Assembly: GCA_964587125.1 (NCBI GenBank)
Contig: CAZPKC010000011.1
Coordinates: 1 to 64,000, forward strand
Length of the DNA: 64,000 bases
Direction of reading: 5' to 3'
Origin: CAIXLI01 sp964587125
GTDB taxonomy: Bacteria > Pseudomonadota > Alphaproteobacteria > UBA9219
Shown: piece after piece, positions 1 through 7,981 of the stretch
Layout of the letters: each line of letters begins with the position of its first letter
Numbering within the stretch: the first letter of the stretch is position 1
Notes under the pieces: model-generated
Told to the model about the DNA's origin: nothing
Databases searched by the model: none
The model's input: the letters and a program-made list of their open reading frames with translations, nothing else
Made by a program: the position numbers and the translations under genes

Positions 1-100
1 CCCCAGCCTCCTGCTAACCAACTGAATCTATTCAGCAGTTAACCGGACAGTAGTGGAGAAATCCTGAAACTAATTCAATATCAAGACAAGAGCGTTTCCC

Positions 101-1510
101 CTACCCTCTCAACATCACCGAAATATCGTTCTCTCCGCGGCGGATTTTAAGACGCCAGCCGGTTGGTTGTTCTTTCAGAATTTCAATGGCTTCATCGACG
201 TTCGATATTTTCTCGCCGTTGATCTCGACGAGAATATCGCCTTCGCTCAATCCAACTCTGGCCGCTATCGTTCCGGATTTCACCTGCATGACGACGACTC
301 CGCGCTGAATATCCTGCAAGCCGATCTCCTCGGCGACTGCCGGAGACAAATTAGCAATCTTCGCTCCCGTCAACGGATTGCGCCCCGTCACAAGCGTCTC
401 GTTGCGCGGCGGATTTTCGGGCGGCGCAATCATTTCGACGCTCACAGTCGATTTCTCGCCTTTTCTGAGAATCCCCAATTCGGCGGGCGAACCTATCGGC
501 AAGGACGTGATGCGGTAATGGAAAGCCTCGGGGTCTTCGACCTCGCGCCCGTTGACGGAAACAATGACATCGCCCGGCTTCAAGCCCGCTTTCGCGGCTG
601 GGCTGGCCGGATGCAGGCTCTTGACGAGGAATCCCGTCGGTTGCGCCATGCCCAAAGACAACGCGATATCCTGCGAAACTTCCTGCCCTTCGATGCCGAT
701 CCACGGATGCGTCACATGGCTTTTGCCCTGCGTGACCGCGTTCGTCAGCAGACGAACCATATTGGAAGGCACGGCAAAGCCTATGCCCATGTTGCCGCCG
801 TCGCGCGAATAAATCGCGGCGTTGATGCCGACCAACTTGCCGTCCATCGTCACCAAAGCGCCGCCCGAATTTCCCGGGTTGATCGCGGCGTCCGTTTGAA
901 TGGCATAGCCCAAATCGCTGGAGCCGACGGATTTATGCGTCATCGCGGAAATAATGCCCATCGTGACCGTCTGCCCGACGCCGAAGGGATTCCCGATAGC
1001 CAAAACCAAATCGCCAACCTGCGCCTCGTCAGAATCCCTCAATTCCAGAAAAGGAAACGTCTCGCCCTTCCCTTCGATGCGCAAAAGCGCGAGATCTGTA
1101 TGTTCGTCGGACATCACGACTTTCGCGTCGAACTCGCGCCGGTCGGAAAGCACGACGCGGATTTCATCGGCATCCGCGATCACGTGCCTGCTCGTGACGA
1201 TAAGACCGTCCGCGCGCACGATGACGCCGGAGCCGAGGGATTTTTCGAGCCTCTCGCGCGACAAGCCCTGCGGCATCGCGTCACCGAAGAACTGGCGGAA
1301 AAACGGATCGTCGAATAAGGGCGACATCCCCTGCCGCACCATTTTTTGCGTATAAATGTTGACGACGGCGGGCGTCACTTGCTTCACAAGCGGCGCAAAG
1401 CTCAAGGTTATCTGCGCGCGGGATGTCGGAACGGCGGGTTCGGCGTTGCCGTCGCTCGCGCAAGCCAAAAACACCAGAAAAAGGAAACAGAAAGAGAAAA
1501 GATTTTTCAT
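101..1510 (-). CDS. degP: Do-family (DegP/HtrA-like) periplasmic serine protease
   Basis: Envelope protease/chaperone that degrades misfolded exported proteins. The 469 residues begin with a hydrophobic signal sequence (1-23). Cys17 is preceded by Phe-Leu-Ala, a poor lipobox, so it is unclear whether this is a lipoprotein or a signal peptidase I substrate cut after the Ala at 23. The trypsin-like triad is complete: His109 (SRHV), Asp139 (HTDLAL) and Ser215 (NPGNSGG). Two PDZ domains follow at about 270-360 and 375-465, the usual Do-family layout and length. The gene lies downstream of tRNA-His in the same orientation, but a strong hairpin separates them, so it is probably transcribed on its own. 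The hflK/hflC genes that often accompany degP are not seen here. Choosing DegP rather than DegQ or MucD is not possible from sequence alone. Confidence 0.95.
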   Translation of the reverse strand: MKNLFSFCFLFLVFLACASDGNAEPAVPTSRAQITLSFAPLVKQVTPAVVNIYTQKMVRQGMSPLFDDPFFRQFFGDAMPQGLSRERLEKSLGSGVIVRADGLIVTSRHVIADADEIRVVLSDRREFDAKVVMSDEHTDLALLRIEGKGETFPFLELRDSDEAQVGDLVLAIGNPFGVGQTVTMGIISAMTHKSVGSSDLGYAIQTDAAINPGNSGGALVTMDGKLVGINAAIYSRDGGNMGIGFAVPSNMVRLLTNAVTQGKSHVTHPWIGIEGQEVSQDIALSLGMAQPTGFLVKSLHPASPAAKAGLKPGDVIVSVNGREVEDPEAFHYRITSLPIGSPAELGILRKGEKSTVSVEMIAPPENPPRNETLVTGRNPLTGAKIANLSPAVAEEIGLQDIQRGVVVMQVKSGTIAARVGLSEGDILVEINGEKISNVDEAIEILKEQPTGWRLKIRRGENDISVMLRG

Positions 1511-1593
1511 GCCGGAAAGATAATCATTCCCGAATGCCTTGAAAAGGGGGATGAGGCAATCAGCCCGTTTTCACCCTTCGGGCTATGCCAGAA

Positions 1594-1622
1594 CAGTTTC
1601 AAACACGAAGCGTTTGAAACTG
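1594..1622 (-). terminator. Hairpin terminator after tRNA-His
   Basis: CAGTTTCAAAC at 1594-1604 pairs perfectly over 11 bp with GTTTGAAACTG at 1612-1622, with a 7-nt loop. It overlaps the encoded CCA end of the tRNA, so it sits where a tRNA terminator is expected. A second, weaker hairpin (AGCCCG at 1562-1567 with CGGGCT at 1579-1584) follows. A stem of very similar sequence ends tRNA-Leu at 21064-21094. Confidence 0.65.
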
Positions 1623-1697
1623 GGGCGGTCGACGGGACTCGAACCCGCGACAACCGGAATCACAATCCGGGGCTCTACCAACTGAGCTACGACCGCC
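1621..1697 (-). tRNA. tRNA-His (anticodon GTG)
   Basis: On the minus strand the cloverleaf has acceptor GCGGTCG paired with CGACCGC, a TAGCTCAG D-arm start, anticodon loop TTGTGAT flanked by CCGGA/TCCGG, and T-loop GTTCGAGTC. The extra G at position -1 is encoded opposite discriminator C73, and CCA is encoded at 1621-1623. The length of 77 nt includes G-1 and CCA. This is the standard bacterial form. The Rhizobiales-Rhodobacterales-Caulobacterales group has lost the G-1 requirement, so the organism probably lies outside it. Confidence 0.95.
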
Positions 1698-1907
1698 ATA
1701 AATTCGATACAGGCTACCCTAAAACAAAACCGCCGACCCGCTAAAAATAGCGGCAGGCGGTTCTCCCCTATAGGCAGCACGGCACGTTCGGAAAACTGCC
1801 CAAACTTAGCAAATTTGTCAAGAACTTAGACTCGTGCCAGACTTCTTTCCGCCTCGCGTACTTTTATCTTTTTTGCACTCAAACTCTTACACCAAAGGAC
1901 GTTTCCC

Positions 1908-3317
1908 ATGGCAAAAACGAACGCATTAATCGAACTCATGAAAAAGCATGACGCGCAGTACGTCGATCTGCGCTTTACCGATCCGCGCGGAAAATTACAG
2001 CACGTGACCCAACACGCCGATACGATCGACGAGAACGCGATAGCCAACGGCCTGATGTTTGACGGCTCGTCCATCGCCGGATGGAAGACGATCAACGACT
2101 CCGACATGACGCTGATGCTCGATCCCGATACCGCCGTTATCGATCCTTTCTATGCCGAGCCGACCGTTGCCGTATACTGCAACATCTTTGAACCCATGAC
2201 CGGCAAGCCCTACAACCGCTGCCCGCGCTCGATCGCCAAGAAAGCGGAAGCGTACTTGATTTCTTCAGGCATCGGCACAAAGGCCTATTTTGGCCCCGAA
2301 GTTGAATTTTTCGTGTTCGATCATGTGCGCTTCTCGACCGAACCAACCGACACTTTCTATAAAATTGAATCGATGGAAAGCCCGTCGAACAGCGGCACGG
2401 ATTATCCCGAAGGCAATCTGGGGCATCGCCCGCGCACGAAGGGCGGCTATTTCCCCGTCAATCCGGTGGACAGCGCGCAAGACCTGCGCACCGAAATGCT
2501 ATCGGTCATCAAGCAAATGGGAGCCGACGTCGAAAAGCACCACCACGAAGTCGCGGCGGCGCAGCACGAGCTCGGCGTCAAATACGCGCCGCTTTTGAAA
2601 TGCGCCGACAATACGCAGATATTGAAATACGCCATCCAAAACGTCGCGGCGATGTACGGAAAAACCGCGACCTTCATGCCCAAACCCGTCTTCGGCGATA
2701 ACGGCTCCGGCATGCACGTACATCAGTCGTTGTGGAAAAACGGAGACACTTTGTTCGCAGGTAAGGAATACGCGGGGCTCTCGAAAACCGCCTTGTACTA
2801 TATCGGCGGCATCATCAAGCACGCCAAAGCGCTTAACGCGATCACGAACCCTTCGACCAACAGCTATAAGCGTCTGGTTCCAGGTTTCGAGGCTCCCGTT
2901 CTGCTGGCTTATTCGTCGCGCAACCGCTCGGCGTCGTGCCGCATTCCTTATGCCAGCCATCCGAAAGGCCTGCGCGTCGAGGTGCGTTTCCCCGATCCGC
3001 TCGCAAACCCCTATCTCGCCTTTGCCGCAATGCTGATGGCGGGGTTGGACGGCATCAAGAACAAAATTCATCCGGGAGACTCCACCGACAAGGATTTGTA
3101 TAAATTATCGCCGGGGGCTTTGGCTAAAATCCCGACCGTTTGCGGTTCGCTTGAGGAAGCGATCAAGGCGCTCGAAAAAGATCACGAGTTCCTGCTGAAA
3201 GGCGACGTGTTCACGGAGGATTTCATCGGAAGCTATCTCGACCTCAAGCGCGAGGAATGGGATCGTTTCCGCATGGCGCCCCATCCGGTCGAATTCGATC
3301 TGTATTATTCGGCGTAA
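1908..3317 (+). CDS. glnA: Type I glutamine synthetase
   Basis: Forms glutamine from glutamate, ammonia and ATP; the main ammonia-assimilating enzyme, in the cytoplasm. The 469-residue length is normal for GSI. Visible signatures are FDGSSIAGW near 51-59, EVEFFVFD near 131, the NGSGMHVHQS loop at 265-274, and the ATP/glutamate loop ending in the NRSASCRIP region near 339-347. Tyr398 in DKDLYKL matches the adenylylation site of GSI-beta enzymes, so control by a GlnE-type adenylyltransferase is expected. A Shine-Dalgarno AAAGGA at 1894-1899 supports the ATG at 1908. glnB, usually just upstream in alphaproteobacteria, is not here; the upstream neighbours are tRNA-His and degP on the other strand. 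A strong terminator follows directly. Confidence 0.98.
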   Translation: MAKTNALIELMKKHDAQYVDLRFTDPRGKLQHVTQHADTIDENAIANGLMFDGSSIAGWKTINDSDMTLMLDPDTAVIDPFYAEPTVAVYCNIFEPMTGKPYNRCPRSIAKKAEAYLISSGIGTKAYFGPEVEFFVFDHVRFSTEPTDTFYKIESMESPSNSGTDYPEGNLGHRPRTKGGYFPVNPVDSAQDLRTEMLSVIKQMGADVEKHHHEVAAAQHELGVKYAPLLKCADNTQILKYAIQNVAAMYGKTATFMPKPVFGDNGSGMHVHQSLWKNGDTLFAGKEYAGLSKTALYYIGGIIKHAKALNAITNPSTNSYKRLVPGFEAPVLLAYSSRNRSASCRIPYASHPKGLRVEVRFPDPLANPYLAFAAMLMAGLDGIKNKIHPGDSTDKDLYKLSPGALAKIPTVCGSLEEAIKALEKDHEFLLKGDVFTEDFIGSYLDLKREEWDRFRMAPHPVEFDLYYSA

Positions 3318-3330
3318 AAAGATTCGAGAA

Positions 3331-3363
3331 AAACAAGGGGCGGCGAAAGCTGCCCCTTGTTTT
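3331..3363 (+). terminator. Rho-independent terminator of glnA
   Basis: AAACAAGGGGC at 3331-3341 pairs with GCCCCTTGTTT at 3352-3362 around a short loop. The last part of the stem supplies the T-rich end. It lies 14 bp after the glnA stop codon. Confidence 0.85.
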
Positions 3364-3482
3364 ATGGTTAACAGAAGTTTTCTGCATGAAAGTATTTTTT
3401 TATTCAACGATCCCAAGCTTTGATGTGGTATGGATATTGCCATTCGCGCTTGTTTAACATAACAAAATAGAGAGGAAATATT

Positions 3483-3803
3483 ATGAGCGATTTAATCAAA
3501 AATTTTCAGGAACACAAATTTATGATTGGTGCGACCTGCGTCATAGGCAGAAAGATAGAAGACAGCAGCGATGGAATCCCAGAGGTATTGGAACTTGTGG
3601 AAAAAGCGAAAGAGGACTTTCCTTCACTAACGGATAAGGATTTTCATATTGTTATGGCGGACGGAAAAGGCCATTTATCTGACCCCATGAATGTCGCTAT
3701 CTCTTTTAACGTCAGCGCCAAAGATCTGACGAGCAAAGGTTATACGAGAAACGACGAATTGTTCTATAATGATTCTAAAGAGTGTTCGTTAAAGTATGAT
3801 TAG
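3483..3803 (+). CDS. Hypothetical protein, 106 aa
   Basis: I do not recognise a family. The product is a small, mildly acidic soluble protein with no signal peptide or membrane segment. Its start is supported by AGAGGAAAT just upstream of the ATG. It stands alone, between the glnA terminator and a 436-bp non-coding stretch before fliF. A 120-bp AT-rich leader separates it from the terminator, so it probably has its own promoter. Base composition is more AT-rich than glnA, as for other orphan genes in this window (15435, 26170, 50043, 53735). Confidence 0.6.
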   Translation: MSDLIKNFQEHKFMIGATCVIGRKIEDSSDGIPEVLELVEKAKEDFPSLTDKDFHIVMADGKGHLSDPMNVAISFNVSAKDLTSKGYTRNDELFYNDSKECSLKYD

Positions 3804-4239
3804 AGTTTCGTTAGGCAAGGCGCAGAGCGAGTGATGTCAGACGGCGGGTCGGATTTCATGGGCCCGCTGGTATTAGAGTGATTTCGAATAACGCTTATAC
3901 AAGAATGGCTTCCATGCCTTAGTCCTTCTCCTCCACCGGTTGAGAAGATCAGGATGTGTATTATTTAAAATCACTCTATGGTTAATTCCCCAAGCGTTAT
4001 CTTTCCGCCGCCGTAATCAGCGCATGTATTTATCTTTCCGTATTGTTGCGGAAGAAGCACAAAAAACATGACTTACGGCAGATTCTTCCTCATTTATTAA
4101 AATAATTTTTACTTATAAACAGGTTTTTTTAATAATTAATAATTTTTAGTAGGCAATTTCTGCCGCATTATGGTTAATATACAAAATGTCGGGTGATTCG
4201 TTCGAACCGCCCCCATAGGTAGCGCGGGAGAATAAAAAC
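3804..4239. other. 436-bp gap before fliF with interleaved inverted repeats
   Basis: No convincing gene. Two perfect inverted repeats are interleaved: TAGAGTGATTT (3874-3884) with AAATCACTCTA (3968-3978), and ATAACGCTT (3888-3896) with AAGCGTTAT (3992-4000). The order A-B-A'-B' is that of a pseudoknot, not of nested stems. The last 150 bp are very AT-rich and probably carry the fliF promoter. I could not find a sigma54 -24/-12 pair or a clear CtrA full site. The fliF Shine-Dalgarno GGGAG is at 4226-4230. Confidence 0.5.
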
Positions 4240-5949
4240 GTGAATGCATTTCTGCAAACTCTACGCAATCTGGGGCCGATGCGCCTTCTGGCTATCGCCT
4301 TTGTCGGACTTAGCTTGCTTGGCATGCTGGGCTTTATCACCACGCGCATTTCGACTTCGCCCTTGGCCCTTCTTTATACCGAACTCGACCAGCATGACTC
4401 GGCAGCTATCGCGCAGAAACTCGACGCGCTCAAAATCCCCTATCAGGTAGATGCCAGCGGAAGCCTGATCCGCGTCCCCTCCGATCAAGTCGGCAAGATT
4501 CGCATGATGATGGCAGGGGATGGCCTGCCCAAGGGCGGCTCGATCGGTTATGAAATTTTCGACCAAAAAGAAGGCTTTGGCACGACAAGCTTCGTGCAGA
4601 ACATTAATCATCTGCGCGCGCTGGAGGGCGAATTGGCGCGCACGATCAGCGCGATGGACCCCATCCAAAACGCCCGCGTGCATCTCGTCCTGCCTCAGCG
4701 CGAATTGTTCAGCCACGCGACGCAGACGGCAACGGCCAGCATTTTCCTTAAAACCCGGGGCGGCGCGGTTCTTTCGCGCGAACAAGTCGCGGCCATTCAG
4801 CATTTGATCGCGGCGGCCGTTCCGCAATTGCAGCCCAGCCAAGTTTCGATTGTCGATGATCGCGGTAACTTACTCGCGCGTCCGAGCAACAGCAGCGAAG
4901 GCGGCGCGGGTTCCGGTTCCGACGATCAGGACGAAATGCGCGCTCAGTTCGAGCAGACGCAGGCCCGCAAAATCGAGGATTTGCTGACCCAGACCTTAGG
5001 CTACGGCAAGGTCCGCGCGCAGGTATCGGCCGATCTGGACTTCGACCGCATCACCACGAGTTCGGAAATCTTCGACCCCGAAAGTCAGGTCGTGCGGTCG
5101 ACCCAAAGCGTGACCGAGGACGCGACAACTTCCGAAAAAGGCTCTTCCGAAACCGTTTCCGTCGCCAACAAGCTTCCAGCGACGCCCCAGCAAATAGCGG
5201 GCGGCGGCGCAGGCGGAGAAGCCTCGTCCAATAAAAACAACCGCTCCGAAGAAACGGTCAATTACGAAATCAATAAGACCGTGCGCAATCAGGTACGCGA
5301 AAGCGGGCAAATCCGCCGTCTTTCCGTCGCGGTCGTGGTCGATGGTTCTTATAAAACTTCCGACGACGGCAAGACGACCACCTATGTTCCGCGCACCGAC
5401 GATGAACTTACCAAAATCAAGGAGCTGGTGCGTTCGGCCGTTAATTTCGACGCCACGCGAGGCGATACGCTCGAAGTCGTGAACATGCAGTTTGCGCAAA
5501 TCGACATGAGCAAAGACCTGAACGGCGGCCCCTCCGATATGCTGATGGGCGTTCCGCGCGCCGATATTTTCCACGCGGCCGAGACGATCATTCTTGCGAT
5601 CATTGGACTTCTGGTCGTCGTGCTGATCGTGCGCCCCGTTTTGCGGAAAGTGCTGGAAAGCGCCGGAACGGTTTCGCCCGAACAGCAGGCGTTGATAAGC
5701 GGCGGCGCATATGCCGGAGCCGGAGGAGGCAACGTCGCCCAGTTGGCGGCCCCGGGCGCTTCGGGCGGAAGCACCGCCGAAGCCGAAACGGCAGCGGCGG
5801 AATCCGAAATCGAACGCATGATCGACATCTCGCGCGTCGAAGGGCGCGTCAAGGCTTCGTCTTTGCGCAAGGTCGGCGAGATCGTCGACAAGCATCCGGA
5901 CGAAGCCATCGGTATCCTGCGCAACTGGATGTATCAGGAGAATCGCTAA
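4240..5949 (+). CDS. fliF: Flagellar MS-ring protein FliF
   Basis: Builds the MS ring in the inner membrane, the base on which the C ring and export apparatus assemble. The 569 residues have a first transmembrane helix at about 15-36, ring-building domains with the conserved LEGELARTI and ARVHLVLP segments around 128-151, a flexible Ser/Gly-rich loop near 215-230, and a second transmembrane helix at about 446-466. The acidic cytoplasmic tail ends in a FliG-binding segment (EIERMIDISRVEGRVKAS onward). The GTG at 4240 is the start because GGGAG lies 9 nt upstream and an ATG four bases later is out of frame. It is the first gene of the flagellar operon; fliG begins at the base after its stop codon. 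Confidence 0.97.
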   Translation: MNAFLQTLRNLGPMRLLAIAFVGLSLLGMLGFITTRISTSPLALLYTELDQHDSAAIAQKLDALKIPYQVDASGSLIRVPSDQVGKIRMMMAGDGLPKGGSIGYEIFDQKEGFGTTSFVQNINHLRALEGELARTISAMDPIQNARVHLVLPQRELFSHATQTATASIFLKTRGGAVLSREQVAAIQHLIAAAVPQLQPSQVSIVDDRGNLLARPSNSSEGGAGSGSDDQDEMRAQFEQTQARKIEDLLTQTLGYGKVRAQVSADLDFDRITTSSEIFDPESQVVRSTQSVTEDATTSEKGSSETVSVANKLPATPQQIAGGGAGGEASSNKNNRSEETVNYEINKTVRNQVRESGQIRRLSVAVVVDGSYKTSDDGKTTTYVPRTDDELTKIKELVRSAVNFDATRGDTLEVVNMQFAQIDMSKDLNGGPSDMLMGVPRADIFHAAETIILAIIGLLVVVLIVRPVLRKVLESAGTVSPEQQALISGGAYAGAGGGNVAQLAAPGASGGSTAEAETAAAESEIERMIDISRVEGRVKASSLRKVGEIVDKHPDEAIGILRNWMYQENR

Positions 5950-6975
5950 ATGGCCGGGCAACGCCTTCGCGAAGATATTAAATCGCTCTCGGGACTTGAG
6001 AAATCCGCGCTATTTATCCTAACTTTGGGCGAAGAGTACGCCGCGCGCATTTTCGCCCATATGAACGACGACGAGATCAAGGATTTGTCGCAGGTGATGG
6101 CCAATCTCGGCAACGTCAGCTCCACGCTCGTCGAAAAGCTTCTCATCGACTTCGCCGAACAGATGTCGTCGGCGGGGGGCACTGTCGGCACGCTGGAATC
6201 GACCGAACGTTTGCTCATGAAGGTTCTGGACAAGAACCGCGTCGGCAACATCATGGAAGACATCCGCGGCCCGGCGGGCAGAACGATGTGGGACAAGCTG
6301 GCCAACGTCAATGAAGCGGTGCTGGCGGCCTATCTGAAAAACGAATATCCGCAAACCGTCGCCGTCGTCATTTCCAAAATCAAACCCGATCACGCCGCGC
6401 GCGTGCTGAGCCAGCTGCCCGAAAGTTTCGCGATGGAAGTCATCGCCCGCATGCTCCGGATGGAGTCGGTACAAAAAGACGTGATTGACGACATCGAGCG
6501 CACCCTGCGCAACGAGTTTATGAGCAATCTGGCGCGGACCAACCGCCGCGACAGCCACGAAATGATGGCGGAAATCTTCAATAATCTCGACCGCGCCAAC
6601 GAAGCCAAATTCATGACCGCGCTCGAGGAACGCAGCCGCGACTCCGCCGAAAAGATCAAAGCCCTGATGTTCACCTTCGAGGATTTGGGCAAGCTCGACG
6701 GCCCCGCCATTCAAGCCATCCTGCGCGTCGCCGACAAGTCGAAATTGCCGACCGCGCTCAAGGGCGCTTCGGACTCGATCAAGGATTTGTTCTTCTCGAA
6801 CATGTCGGAGCGCGCTGGCAAGCTGTTGAAAGAAGACATCGCGGCCTTGGGCCCCGTGCGTCTGCGCGATGTCGAGGAATCGCAAACCCATTTGGTCGCA
6901 ACGGCCAAGGACTTGGCCGCCAAGGGCGAAATCGTCATAGCCAAGGGCACGGAGGAAGACGAACTTGTCTACTGA
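5950..6975 (+). CDS. fliG: Flagellar motor switch protein FliG
   Basis: C-ring protein that binds FliF and transmits torque from the stator. At 341 residues it has the usual length. The N-terminal FliF-binding part (GLEKSALFILTLGEE, about 17-31), the middle domain with EYPQTVAVVISK near 134-145 and the C-terminal torque helix region with charged residues (LREDIEYLGPVRLRDVEESQ-like segment near 293-312) can be followed. ATG directly abuts the fliF stop, with no intergenic base, so translation is probably coupled. The fliH start lies inside its 3' end. Confidence 0.97.
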   Translation: MAGQRLREDIKSLSGLEKSALFILTLGEEYAARIFAHMNDDEIKDLSQVMANLGNVSSTLVEKLLIDFAEQMSSAGGTVGTLESTERLLMKVLDKNRVGNIMEDIRGPAGRTMWDKLANVNEAVLAAYLKNEYPQTVAVVISKIKPDHAARVLSQLPESFAMEVIARMLRMESVQKDVIDDIERTLRNEFMSNLARTNRRDSHEMMAEIFNNLDRANEAKFMTALEERSRDSAEKIKALMFTFEDLGKLDGPAIQAILRVADKSKLPTALKGASDSIKDLFFSNMSERAGKLLKEDIAALGPVRLRDVEESQTHLVATAKDLAAKGEIVIAKGTEEDELVY

Positions 6976-7627
6976 AACGGCATCATCAGCGAAGAAGACG
7001 GCGTTCGAAACGGCGCCCGCGCGGAAATTCATGTTCGAGCGCTCGTTCGACAACGCCGGCGTCGTGCATCGCGCGCCCGAACGCAAACCAGTTTTGATGA
7101 AGCCGGAGCAAATCGACGCGCTGAAAAAGGAATCCTACGACATCGGTTTCGCGGCGGGAAAGGCCGCAGGCAAGGAAGAGCAAATCGCGCAACAAACGTT
7201 CGTCTTGGGCAAAATCGACCAGAACGCCTCGACGTTGATCAAAAACATCAGCGCCGTCGCACAGGAACAGGAACAACAGACCCGTTACTTGGCATTGGCG
7301 ATCGCCAAAAAAATTCTGCCCTTTTTTACAAAACAAAACGGGATTCAGGAAATCGAGGCGCTGGTCAACGATGCCTTGCGCGAAATGGCCCGCGAGCCGC
7401 GCCTTGTCGTGCGCGTATCGGTGGGCGAATTCGACGTCCTTAACGAAAAAATTCAGAACATCGCGACGCAAAGAGCCTTCCCCGGCAAGCTCGTCATTCT
7501 CGCCGATGATGCCGTTGCCTCGGGAGACTGCCGCATCGAATGGGCAGACGGCGGCATCGAACGCAACACGCCCGCCACGATGGCCGCGGTTGAAACCACC
7601 CTTCTTCCCCCTTCCTCTTCCCAATAG
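6965..7627 (+). CDS. fliH: Flagellar assembly protein FliH
   Basis: Regulator and stator of the export ATPase FliI. The 220 residues include a glycine-spaced helix (about 58-72: GFAAGKAAGKEEQ) typical of FliH and a C-terminal domain resembling the V-ATPase E/F-ATPase delta fold (LARAIAKKILP-like segment near 113-123). I chose the TTG at 6965, which overlaps the fliG end by 11 bp, because GGAGGA at 6951-6956 sits 8 nt upstream. The next in-frame ATG (7031) would remove 22 residues and has no comparable ribosome site. The match to the family is by pattern and operon position, since FliH is poorly conserved. Confidence 0.85.
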   Translation: MSTETASSAKKTAFETAPARKFMFERSFDNAGVVHRAPERKPVLMKPEQIDALKKESYDIGFAAGKAAGKEEQIAQQTFVLGKIDQNASTLIKNISAVAQEQEQQTRYLALAIAKKILPFFTKQNGIQEIEALVNDALREMAREPRLVVRVSVGEFDVLNEKIQNIATQRAFPGKLVILADDAVASGDCRIEWADGGIERNTPATMAAVETTLLPPSSSQ

Positions 7628-7636
7628 GAGCATGAT

Positions 7637-7969
7637 ATGGCCGACGAAAAAGAACCCCTGACCCTGACCGAGCTTGAAGCCAATCCGGGCGAAGCGCCAA
7701 AAGACGATCAGCCCATCACGTCCAACGATCTGGACGCCGTTTACGGCATTCCGGTCGAAGTGGCCGCCGTGCTCGGCAAGGCCGAAATGCAAGTCAGCCA
7801 CTTGCTGAAACTGGGCCGCGGCGCCGTAATCGAACTCGACCGCAAAGTCGGCGAGGCCATCGATATTTACGTCAACAACCGCCTCGTCGCGCGCGGCGAA
7901 GTGGTCGTCGTCGAAGACAGGCTTGGGATAACCATGACGGAAATCATCAAGTCGGATAGAAACAGTTAG
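7637..7969 (+). CDS. fliN: Flagellar motor switch protein FliN
   Basis: C-ring protein of the SpoA family, required for export and rotational switching. The 110 residues have a disordered acidic start (1-35) followed by one SpoA domain (about 38-108) with the typical IPVEVAAVLGKAEM, LLKLGRGAVIELDR and IYVNNRLVARGEVVVV segments. TAGGAG at 7625-7630 supports the ATG at 7637. It lies between fliH and flbD. No fliM is present in this window, so the partner must be encoded elsewhere. Confidence 0.95.
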   Translation: MADEKEPLTLTELEANPGEAPKDDQPITSNDLDAVYGIPVEVAAVLGKAEMQVSHLLKLGRGAVIELDRKVGEAIDIYVNNRLVARGEVVVVEDRLGITMTEIIKSDRNS

Positions 7970-7981
7970 GGAACAATCACC

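Noticed and set aside
167..1318. Long open frame on the plus strand opposite degP
   Set aside because: It is a shadow of degP: product is Arg/His-rich with no family features, no ribosome site, and the protease frame has intact catalytic motifs.
4190..4205. GTTCGAACC resembling a tRNA T-loop
   Set aside because: No acceptor stem, anticodon arm or CCA around it; it lies in the fliF leader.
4081..4240. Sigma54 or CtrA sites before fliF
   Set aside because: GG...GC pair near 4151 has the wrong spacing (8 instead of 10), and TTAA pairs are not 7 bp apart.
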